Below, in pieces: positions 1 to 5,695 of a stretch of 5,695 bases of DNA. Source of the DNA: Comamonadaceae bacterium. Its GTDB lineage: Bacteria; Pseudomonadota; Gammaproteobacteria; Burkholderiales; Burkholderiaceae_C. The position numbers and the translations under genes were made by a program. The stretch spans positions 1 to 5,695 of the forward strand of contig CANJNX010000073.1 in NCBI GenBank assembly GCA_947475495.1, given 5' to 3'. Each line of letters starts with the position of its first letter. Position 1 is the stretch's first letter. The notes under the pieces are model-generated. The model had not been told where the DNA came from and made no database searches. It was given only the letters and a program-made list of their open reading frames with translations.

Positions 1-280
1 CTGCATCATCATGCGTTGCAACGAAATACATGGTTTCATCGCGCCCAAGCGCCAGCAAGGCATTGACTGCAACTGTGGCGCGGGTATACATGCCCGCGTC
101 CAAGCTTCCAGCGTGCATATTCGCACGCCACGAGCCCACCTGCACCGAGGGATTCATCCACGCGGCTTTTTTGAGAACCCAATACGCTGAGCCCAAGCCC
201 ACGGTGACGGCCCCGAAGTAAAGTAACGTGGCGATGCCAATGCGTTTGGCACGAGCGCTCCAATGGGCTTGGTGTGGCAT
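1..280 (-). CDS. DUF1214-type membrane-anchored protein (partial, C-terminus beyond the window)
   Basis: Only the first 93 codons are present; the gene runs off the left edge. After a basic N-terminus there is one hydrophobic segment at about residues 13-34, which could be an uncleaved anchor or a signal peptide. From about residue 49 the sequence has the look of DUF1214 proteins: a GSWRAN stretch, then an YTRA motif at 65-68, an LALGRDET run at 76-83, and MYF followed by an acidic THDD at 84-92. Full-length relatives are usually about 190 residues, so roughly half is missing. The biochemical role of this family is not established. The start is the ATG at 278-280, two bases after the stop of the upstream 94-residue gene (TAA-CC-ATG). 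No good Shine-Dalgarno sequence precedes it, so translation is probably coupled. The reading frame and start are firm; the DUF1214 assignment is from recalled motif similarity and fairly likely. Confidence 0.72.
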   Translation of the reverse strand, partial: MPHQAHWSARAKRIGIATLLYFGAVTVGLGSAYWVLKKAAWMNPSVQVGSWRANMHAGSLDAGMYTRATVAVNALLALGRDETMYFVATHDDA

Positions 281-282
281 GG

Positions 283-567
283 TTAAAGCGCTACTTTTTC
301 GGCTTGGTTGAGACGGTAGGCTTTGGCCAATGGCATCCAATGCAGCAAACCATACAACATGGCCAATGCAAAGCTCAGATACACCGAGCCGGCGTAGGAC
401 TTGATGTATTTGAAGGCGAATAAACATTCGAGTGCGTGAACGGCCAATATGGCCAGCGCCAAGCGTTGAACCACAGGCCCGGCCTCCATCGGCAAAACCA
501 CAAACAAAGAAGCCAAGGCCAAAGCGTAAGCCGCCAGTAAATTGGCTTTGAAAAAAGTATTCAGCAT
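283..567 (-). CDS. Small three-helix membrane protein of unknown function
   Basis: This 94-residue protein is mostly hydrophobic. Likely membrane segments lie at about residues 7-27, 33-51 and 58-77, with a short basic tail after them. A His-Ala-Leu-Glu patch (44-47) sits in the second helix, followed by an FKYIKS loop (52-57) and an LLHWMP motif near the end of the third. The arrangement vaguely recalls small bacterial DUF1145 or TMEM254-like proteins, but I cannot assign it to a family with confidence and infer no function. It lies 30 bp downstream of the metallo-hydrolase gene and 2 bp upstream of the DUF1214-type gene on the same strand, so co-transcription is very likely. No recognisable Shine-Dalgarno sequence precedes the ATG at 565-567; the bases before it are a CT/AC-rich run. 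Expression may therefore depend on coupling to the upstream gene. Confidence 0.7.
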   Translation of the reverse strand: MLNTFFKANLLAAYALALASLFVVLPMEAGPVVQRLALAILAVHALECLFAFKYIKSYAGSVYLSFALAMLYGLLHWMPLAKAYRLNQAEKVAL

Positions 568-593
568 GGTGTGAGTGAGTCGCTTAGAAAGTG

Positions 594-610
594 GCGCTTA
601 GTTCAAGCGC
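594..610 (-). other. Short stem-loop overlapping the stop codon of the metallo-hydrolase gene
   Basis: GCGCTT (594-599) and AAGCGC (605-610) are perfect inverted repeats with a 5-base loop, extendable by one G-U pair. On the leftward transcript the TAA stop of the hydrolase gene (600-598) spans the junction of loop and second arm. The stem is followed by CACTTTCTAAG rather than a U run, so it does not look like an intrinsic terminator. It could slow ribosomes or protect an upstream RNA 3' end, but a 6-bp stem can also arise by chance. Confidence 0.3.
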
Positions 611-1698
611 TTTTGAATGATTTCTGTGGAGTTGGCAGGCAGGCTAAAAAGCATACCGTCTTCCCCCACCGTCATGGGTCCTTTGAAAAACTGCGCAGCG
701 TCACCTACGAACGCAGGATACGCAAAGGCAAAAGGCATGGGCGGAACAATATGGTTAAACACCAGGTGCTTAACTTGTGCTGCGCTGGCTTGTTGTGCGG
801 CTTCTTCGGGCGTGGTGTGGTAAGTCAAAATATCACGCATCACATGGCCCATATTGGGCATATTCTTGCCCTTGAATTCGCTCTCTAAGATGTTGACCAA
901 TTTGGGCTGCAAGGCTTCGTGCAACAAGATATCAGCGCCTTGGGCCACGGTGACAACCGATGGTGTTTTGATGGTGTCACCGGTGATGACAACCGAGCGA
1001 CCTTGGTAATCAAAACGGTAACCGACCGCAGGTTCCACTGGTGCGTGGTTGACGCGAAACGCCGTGATTTTCAGACCCTTGTCTTCGAGAATGACAACGG
1101 CATCACCTTGTCCGACGGGCGGGAGTGCAAAGGGAAACGCTTTGCCGCCGCTACCGCCCGAGGGAAGAATTTTTTCACTGTGGTGCGAGACGCGGTAGCC
1201 AAAGTCCAGAACATAAGCAGAGCGAAAACCGTCAACCACTTTTTCTACGCCGGTGGGGCCGTGGATAGGCAGCGGCGTGGTCGCAGTTCCCAGTCCCCAG
1301 TGCTGGAGCATGATGGGGCTGAGCCCATCAATATGGTCGGAGTGAAAGTGCGTTAAGAAAAGCGCCTCAACCTGGCCACCGGGAATGCCCATGTAGCCGA
1401 GATTCTTGGCTGCTCCTTCGCCCGCATCCACCAGAAAAATGCGTTTGCCTGCGATGATGACCGAGCAGGGACCGGCCCGCGAAGGGTCCGGAAACGGTGA
1501 GCCGGTTCCACACAATGCCAAATGCAACCCGTCAGGCAAATTGCCGACGGCGTTGCGCCCGACTTGCGTGTGGGCTACGCGCTTCATCAGCGCGGTTGCG
1601 ACTTCGCGTTGAAAGGCCCAAACCAAACTTGCCATGACCAGGACCAAAGCCAAAGCCAGTCCAAAGATTCCCAGTACCCAGTTTTTTGTGTGTCGCAT
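598..1698 (-). CDS. Membrane-anchored RNase Z-like metallo-beta-lactamase-fold hydrolase
   Basis: This 366-residue protein starts with a short basic stretch and a hydrophobic segment at about residues 8-29, so the catalytic domain is probably tethered on the outer face of the inner membrane. The domain has the RNase Z / AtsA-like layout: CGTGSPFPDPSRAGP at 63-77, the metal-binding THFHSDH at 116-122 (His117, His119, Asp121, His122), His218 in NHAP, the bridging Asp241 in TGDT, an HEAL motif (260-263) matching the HEAT motif of RNase Z, an HTT motif (304-306) matching HST, and His326 in FNHIVPP. All expected metal ligands are present, so it should be an active di-zinc hydrolase. No long exosite arm is evident, and an extracytoplasmic site would rule out tRNA 3' processing. 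Its substrate is unknown; an ester or phosphodiester is a reasonable guess. A weak AAGAAG Shine-Dalgarno (1710-1705) lies 6 bases before the ATG. It leads a likely three-gene unit with the small membrane protein and the DUF1214-type gene. Confidence 0.88.
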   Translation of the reverse strand: MRHTKNWVLGIFGLALALVLVMASLVWAFQREVATALMKRVAHTQVGRNAVGNLPDGLHLALCGTGSPFPDPSRAGPCSVIIAGKRIFLVDAGEGAAKNLGYMGIPGGQVEALFLTHFHSDHIDGLSPIMLQHWGLGTATTPLPIHGPTGVEKVVDGFRSAYVLDFGYRVSHHSEKILPSGGSGGKAFPFALPPVGQGDAVVILEDKGLKITAFRVNHAPVEPAVGYRFDYQGRSVVITGDTIKTPSVVTVAQGADILLHEALQPKLVNILESEFKGKNMPNMGHVMRDILTYHTTPEEAAQQASAAQVKHLVFNHIVPPMPFAFAYPAFVGDAAQFFKGPMTVGEDGMLFSLPANSTEIIQKRLN

Positions 1699-1704
1699 AG
1701 GCCG

Positions 1705-1740
1705 CTTCTTTCGTTTCAGGTTGTGGCCTTGATTATTACA
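1705..1740 (-). promoter_or_regulatory. Possible extended -10 promoter and ribosome binding site of the metallo-hydrolase unit
   Basis: On the leftward strand the 84-bp gap after the fused beta-oxidation gene contains TGTAATAAT (1740-1732), which reads as an extended -10 element with AATAAT at 1737-1732. It would start transcription about 25-30 bases before the ATG. No convincing -35 box is visible. The AAGAAG at 1710-1705 would be the ribosome binding site. The gap also has no hairpin plus U-run terminator, so read-through from the beta-oxidation genes is possible as well. Confidence 0.3.
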
Positions 1741-1782
1741 GACACTTGTGTATGGATGTGGGTTTTTTCAGTCGCCTCTGCG

Positions 1783-3939
1783 TCAATACACGGGCTCGAA
1801 CTTGCGAATACTGGCTTTTACTGCATCGCTTAAGACAAAGCCGGCGCCATATTTTTTTGCCAAGGCAGCGCAACGCGTTTCAAACACATCCATGCCCATG
1901 CCGTAAATGAACTGCATAGCGCCGCCCGTCCAGGCTGGAAAACCAATGCCAAAGATGGAGCCGATATTGGCATCGTGCACCGAGGTCAGCACGTTTTCGC
2001 TCAGGCATCGGGCCGTCTCCACAGCTTGGCGGTAAAGCAAGCGGTCTTTAATGTCTTGGATATCCCACGCCTGTTCTTTTTCATACAAGCCTTTGAGGCC
2101 GCTCCACAGGTGTTTTTTGGCGCCTTTTTCGGTGGGGTAGTCGTAAAACCCAGCGCCAGCAGCGCGTCCCGCGCGTTGGTGTTTTTTGACCATGTCCGCG
2201 ACCAACCGTTCGCCGGGGGTCGGGACATAGGTTTTTCCTTCGGCTTGCATGTCCGCCATGGTTTGTTCCATCACATGCACGCTCAAGCTCAGCGCCGTTT
2301 CATCGAGAACCGCCAACGGGCCCACAGGCATACCGCATTGCATGCCCGCGTTTTCAATCGCAGCCGCAGGGATCCCTTCACCCAGCATGGCCGCGCCCTC
2401 CATCACAAAGGTGCCAAACACCCGGCTGGTAAAAAAGCCACGGGAGTCGTTCACCACAATCGGGATCTTCCCAATCGATTGAACGAAGTCAAAGGCTTGG
2501 GCAACGGTGTCATCGTCGGTGTGTTCTCCGCGGATGATTTCCACCAGCTTCATTTTGTCTACGGGGCTGAAAAAATGAATTCCAACGAACCTGTGGGGTG
2601 CGTGGCTGGCTTGGGCCAATCCGCTGATGGGCAGGGTGGAGGTGTTGGAGGCAAAAAACCCGCCCGCTTTGAGCAGCGGCTCTGCCTCTTTTGTGACTTG
2701 GGCTTTGAGCTCGCGGTTCTCAAAAACGGCTTCAATGATCAGGTCGCAGTCTTGCAGGTCCTTGGTGTCTGCAGTGGCATGGATCAGAGAAAGAACTTGG
2801 GCTTGACCGTCTGCGCTCAAGCGGCCTTTGTCCACTTGCGCTTGGGTGAGTTTGGCGCTGTAGGCTTTGCCCGCATCGGCTTTGTCTTGGCTTACGTCTT
2901 TAAGAACTGTTGCGATGCCCTTGTTGGCTTGTACATACGCAATTCCAGCGCCCATCATTCCCGCGCCCAACAAGCCTACTTTGCCCGGTTTAAAGCGGGG
3001 GCTCGTGCCAGGGCGCGACTCTCCGCTCTTGATGGCATTGAGGTTAAAGAAAAAGGTATTGACCATGGCCCGCGCGTTGCTGCCCGTCATCAAACGCGCA
3101 AGCGCGCGGCTTTCAATGCGCAACGCCGTTGGCATATCGACTTGCAAGCCTTCCACCATGCACGACAAGATCGCCTCGGGCGCAGGGTACAGGCCCCGTG
3201 TTTGCTTCTTGAGCATGGCAGGGGCAACTGACAACATGCCTGCGATTTTCGGGTTGCTGGGTAAACCGCCCGGCACCTTGTAGTCTTTGGCTTCCCAGGG
3301 GTGTTGTGCGCTGGGGTTGGCAGCAATCCATGCCAAGGCCAATGCACGCATTTCAGCCGCTGCGTTCTCGCCAGGTTGGACCAGTGCGTGCACCAGCCCC
3401 AACTCTTTGGCCTGTGCGGGAGAAAACGTTTTACCTTCTACCAAGTAGGGCTGCGCGCCCATCAGCCCCAAGTGGCGCGTCATTTTGGTCACGCCGCTGG
3501 CACCGGGCAAAAGCCCCAGGGTCACTTCGGGCAATCCAAATTGAATTTTTCGATCATCGATGGCGATGCGGTGGTGCCCCACCAAAGCCACTTCCCAGCC
3601 GCCACCCAAAGCTGCGCCGTTCAAGCAACTCACCACAGGCTTGCCCAAAGTCTCCAGTGTCCTAAAGCTGTGTTTAACCCGTTCAATCTCTTCAAAAATT
3701 CGCCCCGAATCGCTGGCCTTCAGGCGCATGGCAGCTTTTAAATCGGCACCTGCAAAAAACGTACTTTTGGCCGAGGTCAGCAAGATGCCTGCAATGGCAT
3801 CCTTGTCTTTGAGCACTTGGCTTGCCAGTTCGGACATATCACTTTGCCACTGCAAACACATGGTGTTGACCGGCGAGTTGGGCTCGTCGAAGGTGATGGT
3901 TGCGATGCCGTCTTGGAGTTGGTAGCGAAGCGTTTTCAT
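1783..3939 (-). CDS. Fused enoyl-CoA hydratase / 3-hydroxyacyl-CoA dehydrogenase (FadB/FadJ-like)
   Basis: This 718-residue enzyme carries out the two middle steps of beta-oxidation: hydration of trans-2-enoyl-CoA and NAD-dependent oxidation of L-3-hydroxyacyl-CoA. The N-terminal crotonase domain (about 1-190) has the oxyanion-hole motifs FFAGADL (61-67) and ALGGGWE (110-116). The two catalytic glutamates are Glu116 and Glu138 (in GLPEV), matching Glu119 and Glu139 of E. coli FadB. After a linker, the dehydrogenase NAD domain starts at about 319 with GAGMMG (325-330), then IIEAVFEN (401-408), SNTSTLPIS (431-439) and HFFSPV (455-460). Catalytic His455 and Glu467 correspond to FadB His450 and Glu462. 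C-terminal 3HCDH domains follow, with NDSRGF at 497-502 and GFYDYP at 597-602. The length fits FadB (729) and FadJ (714) but I cannot decide between them. Its ATG touches the thiolase TAA with no gap, so the two are translationally coupled and probably form an alpha2-beta2 trifunctional complex. It is intact. Confidence 0.95.
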   Translation of the reverse strand: MKTLRYQLQDGIATITFDEPNSPVNTMCLQWQSDMSELASQVLKDKDAIAGILLTSAKSTFFAGADLKAAMRLKASDSGRIFEEIERVKHSFRTLETLGKPVVSCLNGAALGGGWEVALVGHHRIAIDDRKIQFGLPEVTLGLLPGASGVTKMTRHLGLMGAQPYLVEGKTFSPAQAKELGLVHALVQPGENAAAEMRALALAWIAANPSAQHPWEAKDYKVPGGLPSNPKIAGMLSVAPAMLKKQTRGLYPAPEAILSCMVEGLQVDMPTALRIESRALARLMTGSNARAMVNTFFFNLNAIKSGESRPGTSPRFKPGKVGLLGAGMMGAGIAYVQANKGIATVLKDVSQDKADAGKAYSAKLTQAQVDKGRLSADGQAQVLSLIHATADTKDLQDCDLIIEAVFENRELKAQVTKEAEPLLKAGGFFASNTSTLPISGLAQASHAPHRFVGIHFFSPVDKMKLVEIIRGEHTDDDTVAQAFDFVQSIGKIPIVVNDSRGFFTSRVFGTFVMEGAAMLGEGIPAAAIENAGMQCGMPVGPLAVLDETALSLSVHVMEQTMADMQAEGKTYVPTPGERLVADMVKKHQRAGRAAGAGFYDYPTEKGAKKHLWSGLKGLYEKEQAWDIQDIKDRLLYRQAVETARCLSENVLTSVHDANIGSIFGIGFPAWTGGAMQFIYGMGMDVFETRCAALAKKYGAGFVLSDAVKASIRKFEPVY

Positions 3940-5145
3940 TTATATTCTTTCCACAATCGTTGCGATGCCCATGCCGCCGCCCACACACAGCGTAGCTAAG
4001 CCGTAGCGCAATTGGCGTCGATGGAGTTCGTCAATCAAGGTGCCCAAAATCATCGCACCGGTTGCGCCTAAAGGGTGGCCCATGGCAATCGCACCGCCGT
4101 TGACGTTGACTTTGTCATGGGGCACTTTCATCTCTTTCATAAAGCGCATGACCACTGCGGCAAAGGCTTCGTTGACTTCAATCAAATCCATCTGGTCGAT
4201 GCGCAAACCCGCTTTGGCCAAGGCTTTGCGAGCCGCAGGCATGGGCCCTGTGAGCATGATGGTGGGGTCTGCGCCGCTGAGCGCGGTGGCAACAATGCGT
4301 GCGCGGGGCGTGAGGCCATGGGCTTTGGCGGCCGCTTCGGAGCCCACCAAAACAGCTGCTGCGCCATCCACGATACCGGAAGAATTTCCTGCATGGTGCA
4401 CATGGTGAATACGCTCGACCTGCGGGTAGCGGGTGAGAGCCACTTGGTCAAAGCCCATCGCACCCATTTGGTCAAAGGCGGGTTTGAGTCCGGCGAGTCC
4501 TTCCAAGGTCGTGTGAGGTTTGATGAATTCGTCCCGAGCCAAAATCACGTTGCCTAAAGCGTCTTTCACGGGCACCACCGAGCGGTCAAAGTAGCCTTGG
4601 GCTTGGGCATGGCTGGCGCGGCGCTGCGACTCCAGCGCAAATGCATCGACATCGTGGCGGCTAAATCCTTCTATGGTCGCGATCAGGTCGGCCCCAATGC
4701 CCTGGGGAACGAAGGCGGTTTGCAAATTGGTTTCAGGGTCTTGGGCCCAGGCGCCACCATCTGAGCCAATGGGCACCCGGCTCATGCTTTCCAAGCCCCC
4801 GGCCACCACCAAGTCTTCCCAACCCGAGCGCACTTTTTGCGCCGCCATATTGACAGCCTCTAAGCCTGAGGCGCAAAACCGGTTGATCTGCACCCCTGCA
4901 CATTGAAAGTCCCAGCCCGCTTTGAGCGCGGCGACTTTGGGCACAACGCTTCCCTGTTCACCGACCGGCGACACCACACCCATCACGATGTCATCGACCA
5001 AAGCGGTATCAAACTGGTTTCGCTGTTGAAGGTCTGTCAGCAAGCCTGCCAAGAGGTTGATGGGTTTTACCTCGTACAAACTGCCGTCTTTTTTTCCCTT
5101 GCCGCGGGGGGTTCGGATGGCATCAAATACAAATGCTTCAGTCAT
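3940..5145 (-). CDS. Thiolase (acetyl-CoA C-acyltransferase), beta-oxidation type
   Basis: This 401-residue thiolase cleaves 3-oxoacyl-CoA with CoA to give acetyl-CoA and a shortened acyl-CoA. The acyl-accepting nucleophile is Cys91 in [11 protein letters not shown] (88-98). NEAFA is at 325-329, His357 lies in [11 protein letters not shown] (350-360), and the proton-shuttling Cys387 lies in CVGGGMG (387-393), so the catalytic set is complete. [12 protein letters not shown] loop (253-263) matches the CoA-binding region of the family. The length lies between E. coli FadA (387) and FadI (436). A direct pairing with the fused hydratase/dehydrogenase downstream indicates degradation rather than acetoacetyl-CoA synthesis for polyester or isoprenoid pathways, though short-chain activity cannot be excluded. 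The ATG at 5143-5145 is supported by a GGAGA Shine-Dalgarno (5156-5152) 6 bases upstream. It is the first gene of the leftward operon; the order thiolase then multifunctional enzyme is opposite to E. coli fadBA. Confidence 0.94.
   Translation of the reverse strand: MTEAFVFDAIRTPRGKGKKDGSLYEVKPINLLAGLLTDLQQRNQFDTALVDDIVMGVVSPVGEQGSVVPKVAALKAGWDFQCAGVQINRFCASGLEAVNMAAQKVRSGWEDLVVAGGLESMSRVPIGSDGGAWAQDPETNLQTAFVPQGIGADLIATIEGFSRHDVDAFALESQRRASHAQAQGYFDRSVVPVKDALGNVILARDEFIKPHTTLEGLAGLKPAFDQMGAMGFDQVALTRYPQVERIHHVHHAGNSSGIVDGAAAVLVGSEAAAKAHGLTPRARIVATALSGADPTIMLTGPMPAARKALAKAGLRIDQMDLIEVNEAFAAVVMRFMKEMKVPHDKVNVNGGAIAMGHPLGATGAMILGTLIDELHRRQLRYGLATLCVGGGMGIATIVERI
3947..3952 (-). promoter_or_regulatory. 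Ribosome binding site of the fused beta-oxidation gene, inside the thiolase coding end
   Basis: GGAAAG on the leftward strand lies within the last four codons of the thiolase gene, 7 bases before the ATG at 3939. It fixes the ATG as the start and places the initiation site where ribosomes finishing the thiolase would stop (TAA-ATG with no spacer), consistent with translational coupling and balanced subunit production. Confidence 0.65.
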
Positions 5146-5246
5146 TCACGGTCTCCAATGGTGTGCGATCGATAATTCGAGTATATTGCTTTTAACCAAG
5201 CAAGCGCTTTGTATAAATAAATACCTTCTTCTAGAGAATTTTCACC
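5146..5246. promoter_or_regulatory. Divergent control region between thiolase operon and acyl-CoA dehydrogenase
   Basis: This 101-bp gap separates two oppositely directed beta-oxidation genes and is noticeably AT-richer than the coding DNA. It must hold the promoters for both directions. On the leftward strand TATACT (5185-5180) is a good -10 box; on the rightward strand TATAAA (5212-5217) is a good -10 box. Neither has a clear TTGACA-like -35 box at normal spacing (TTGCTT at 5186-5191 is 20 bases from the rightward -10). A palindromic core lies between the two -10 boxes. The rightward gene has only a weak AGAGA ribosome binding site (5233-5237), 9 bases before its ATG. Confidence 0.6.
5194..5209. 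promoter_or_regulatory. Candidate operator shared by both beta-oxidation promoters
   Basis: AAGCGCTT (5202-5209) is a perfect 8-bp palindrome. Its left flank AACCAAGC (5194-5201) would make a full AACCAAGCAAGC half site, but the right half (GCTTTGTATAAA) is diverged beyond the core, perhaps because it merges into the -10 box. The site covers the position expected for the leftward -35 box and ends two bases before the rightward TATAAA. Binding of a dimeric regulator, for example a TetR-family acyl-CoA-responsive repressor as commonly controls such genes, could block both directions. No regulator gene is in the window, so its identity is inference. Confidence 0.4.
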
Positions 5247-5695
5247 ATGATTGAACGCACACTTTTCACACCCGACCACGAAGCGTTTCGCGACAGCTTC
5301 ACCAAATTCATTGACAAAGAAATTGCCCCGTTTCACGCCCAGTGGGAAGACCAAGGCTATGTCGACCGGGCCGTGTGGAATAAGGCGGGAGAGAACGGAT
5401 TCTTGTGCATGACCATGCCCGAGGAATACGGTGGCAGTGGGGCCGACAAACTGTATTCCGTGATTCAAATGGAGGCGCTAGGCAAAGCGGGTTTCTCGGG
5501 CATTGGGTACAGCTTGCACAGCGAAATTGTGGCGCCGTATATTGAACACTACGGAACCGCCGAGCAAAAAAAGCGTTACCTGCCGCGCTTGGCCAGCGGC
5601 GAGATGATCGGTGCGATCGCGATGAGCGAGCCTGCGGCGGGTTCTGATTTACAAGGCATCAAAACCACCGCTACGCTGCAAGCCGATGGTAGCTA
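5247..5695 (+). CDS. Acyl-CoA dehydrogenase, long-chain type (partial, C-terminus beyond the window)
   Basis: The first 149 codons are present and the gene runs off the right edge; the full family length is about 380-390 residues. The enzyme would use FAD to oxidise acyl-CoA to trans-2-enoyl-CoA, passing electrons to ETF, which is the first step of beta-oxidation. The visible part is the N-terminal helical domain and the start of the middle beta domain. It includes FTPDHEAFRDSF near the start, PEEYGG at 58-63, an SLHSEIVAPYI stretch (89-99) typical of the long-chain branch, HYGTAEQK at 101-108, and the FAD/substrate-binding signature AMSEPAAGSD at 125-134. The catalytic glutamate lies beyond the window. 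The ATG at 5247 is chosen because family homology begins right after it, despite only a weak AGAGA ribosome binding site. It is divergent from the thiolase operon and completes its pathway. Chain-length preference is inferred from resemblance only. Confidence 0.92.
   Translation, partial: MIERTLFTPDHEAFRDSFTKFIDKEIAPFHAQWEDQGYVDRAVWNKAGENGFLCMTMPEEYGGSGADKLYSVIQMEALGKAGFSGIGYSLHSEIVAPYIEHYGTAEQKKRYLPRLASGEMIGAIAMSEPAAGSDLQGIKTTATLQADGS

Noticed and set aside
919..1356. A 145-codon plus-strand open frame opposite the metallo-hydrolase
   Set aside because: It is antisense to the metal-binding core of the hydrolase and shows no domain, membrane segment or ribosome binding site of its own.
1748..1791. 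GTGTAT / ATACAC inverted repeat around the end of the fused beta-oxidation gene
   Set aside because: The 6-base arms are separated by 32 bases with no U run after the second arm on the leftward strand, so this is neither a convincing terminator nor an operator.
1975..3231. A 418-codon open frame on the plus strand opposite the fused beta-oxidation gene
   Set aside because: It is antisense to a gene with complete catalytic motifs in both domains. Its translation is low-complexity and resembles no family, as expected from codon bias leaving the opposite strand open.
4075..4557. A 160-codon plus-strand open frame opposite the thiolase
   Set aside because: It is wholly inside a well-supported thiolase gene, its translation is rich in His, Gly and Arg with no recognisable motif, and it has no supported start.
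5171..5182. TCGA-TAAT-TCGA pattern near the leftward -10 box as a second operator
   Set aside because: TCGA is itself palindromic and the arms are only four bases, so the pattern is too short to support a binding site.
5142..5468. A 108-codon minus-strand open frame opposite the acyl-CoA dehydrogenase and across the control region
   Set aside because: It overlaps the clear dehydrogenase coding sequence and the divergent promoters, and its translation matches nothing recognisable.

Overview
The window looks like ordinary chromosomal DNA from a mid-GC (roughly mid-50s percent, estimated by eye) proteobacterium. The protein sequences are most like those of Burkholderiales, perhaps a freshwater Comamonadaceae relative. 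That placement rests on recalled protein resemblance, not on a search.

Layout, right to left. A divergent intergenic region (5146-5246) separates a rightward acyl-CoA dehydrogenase gene (5247 to the window edge, truncated) from a leftward run of genes. That run begins with a thiolase (5145-3940). Its stop codon directly abuts the start of a 718-residue fused enoyl-CoA hydratase / 3-hydroxyacyl-CoA dehydrogenase (3939-1783). After an 84-bp gap come a membrane-anchored RNase Z-like metallo-beta-lactamase-fold hydrolase (1698-598), a 94-residue three-helix membrane protein (567-283) and, two bases later, the start of a DUF1214-type protein (280 to the left edge, truncated).

How the genes work together. 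The dehydrogenase makes the trans-2-enoyl-CoA, the fused enzyme hydrates and oxidises it to 3-oxoacyl-CoA, and the thiolase releases acetyl-CoA. The three genes thus encode a full turn of fatty-acid beta-oxidation around one shared control region. That region holds a palindromic AAGCGCTT core, flanked on one side by AACCAAGC, placed so that one repressor could cover the promoters on both strands. The three left-hand genes form a compact second unit of unknown purpose. They share membrane or envelope location, and nothing in the sequence ties them functionally to beta-oxidation.

I found no RNA genes, mobile elements, CRISPR arrays or broken genes, and no clearly new system. The items most worth a second look are the shared operator candidate, the membrane-tethered RNase Z-like enzyme and its unexplained two small membrane-associated partners.
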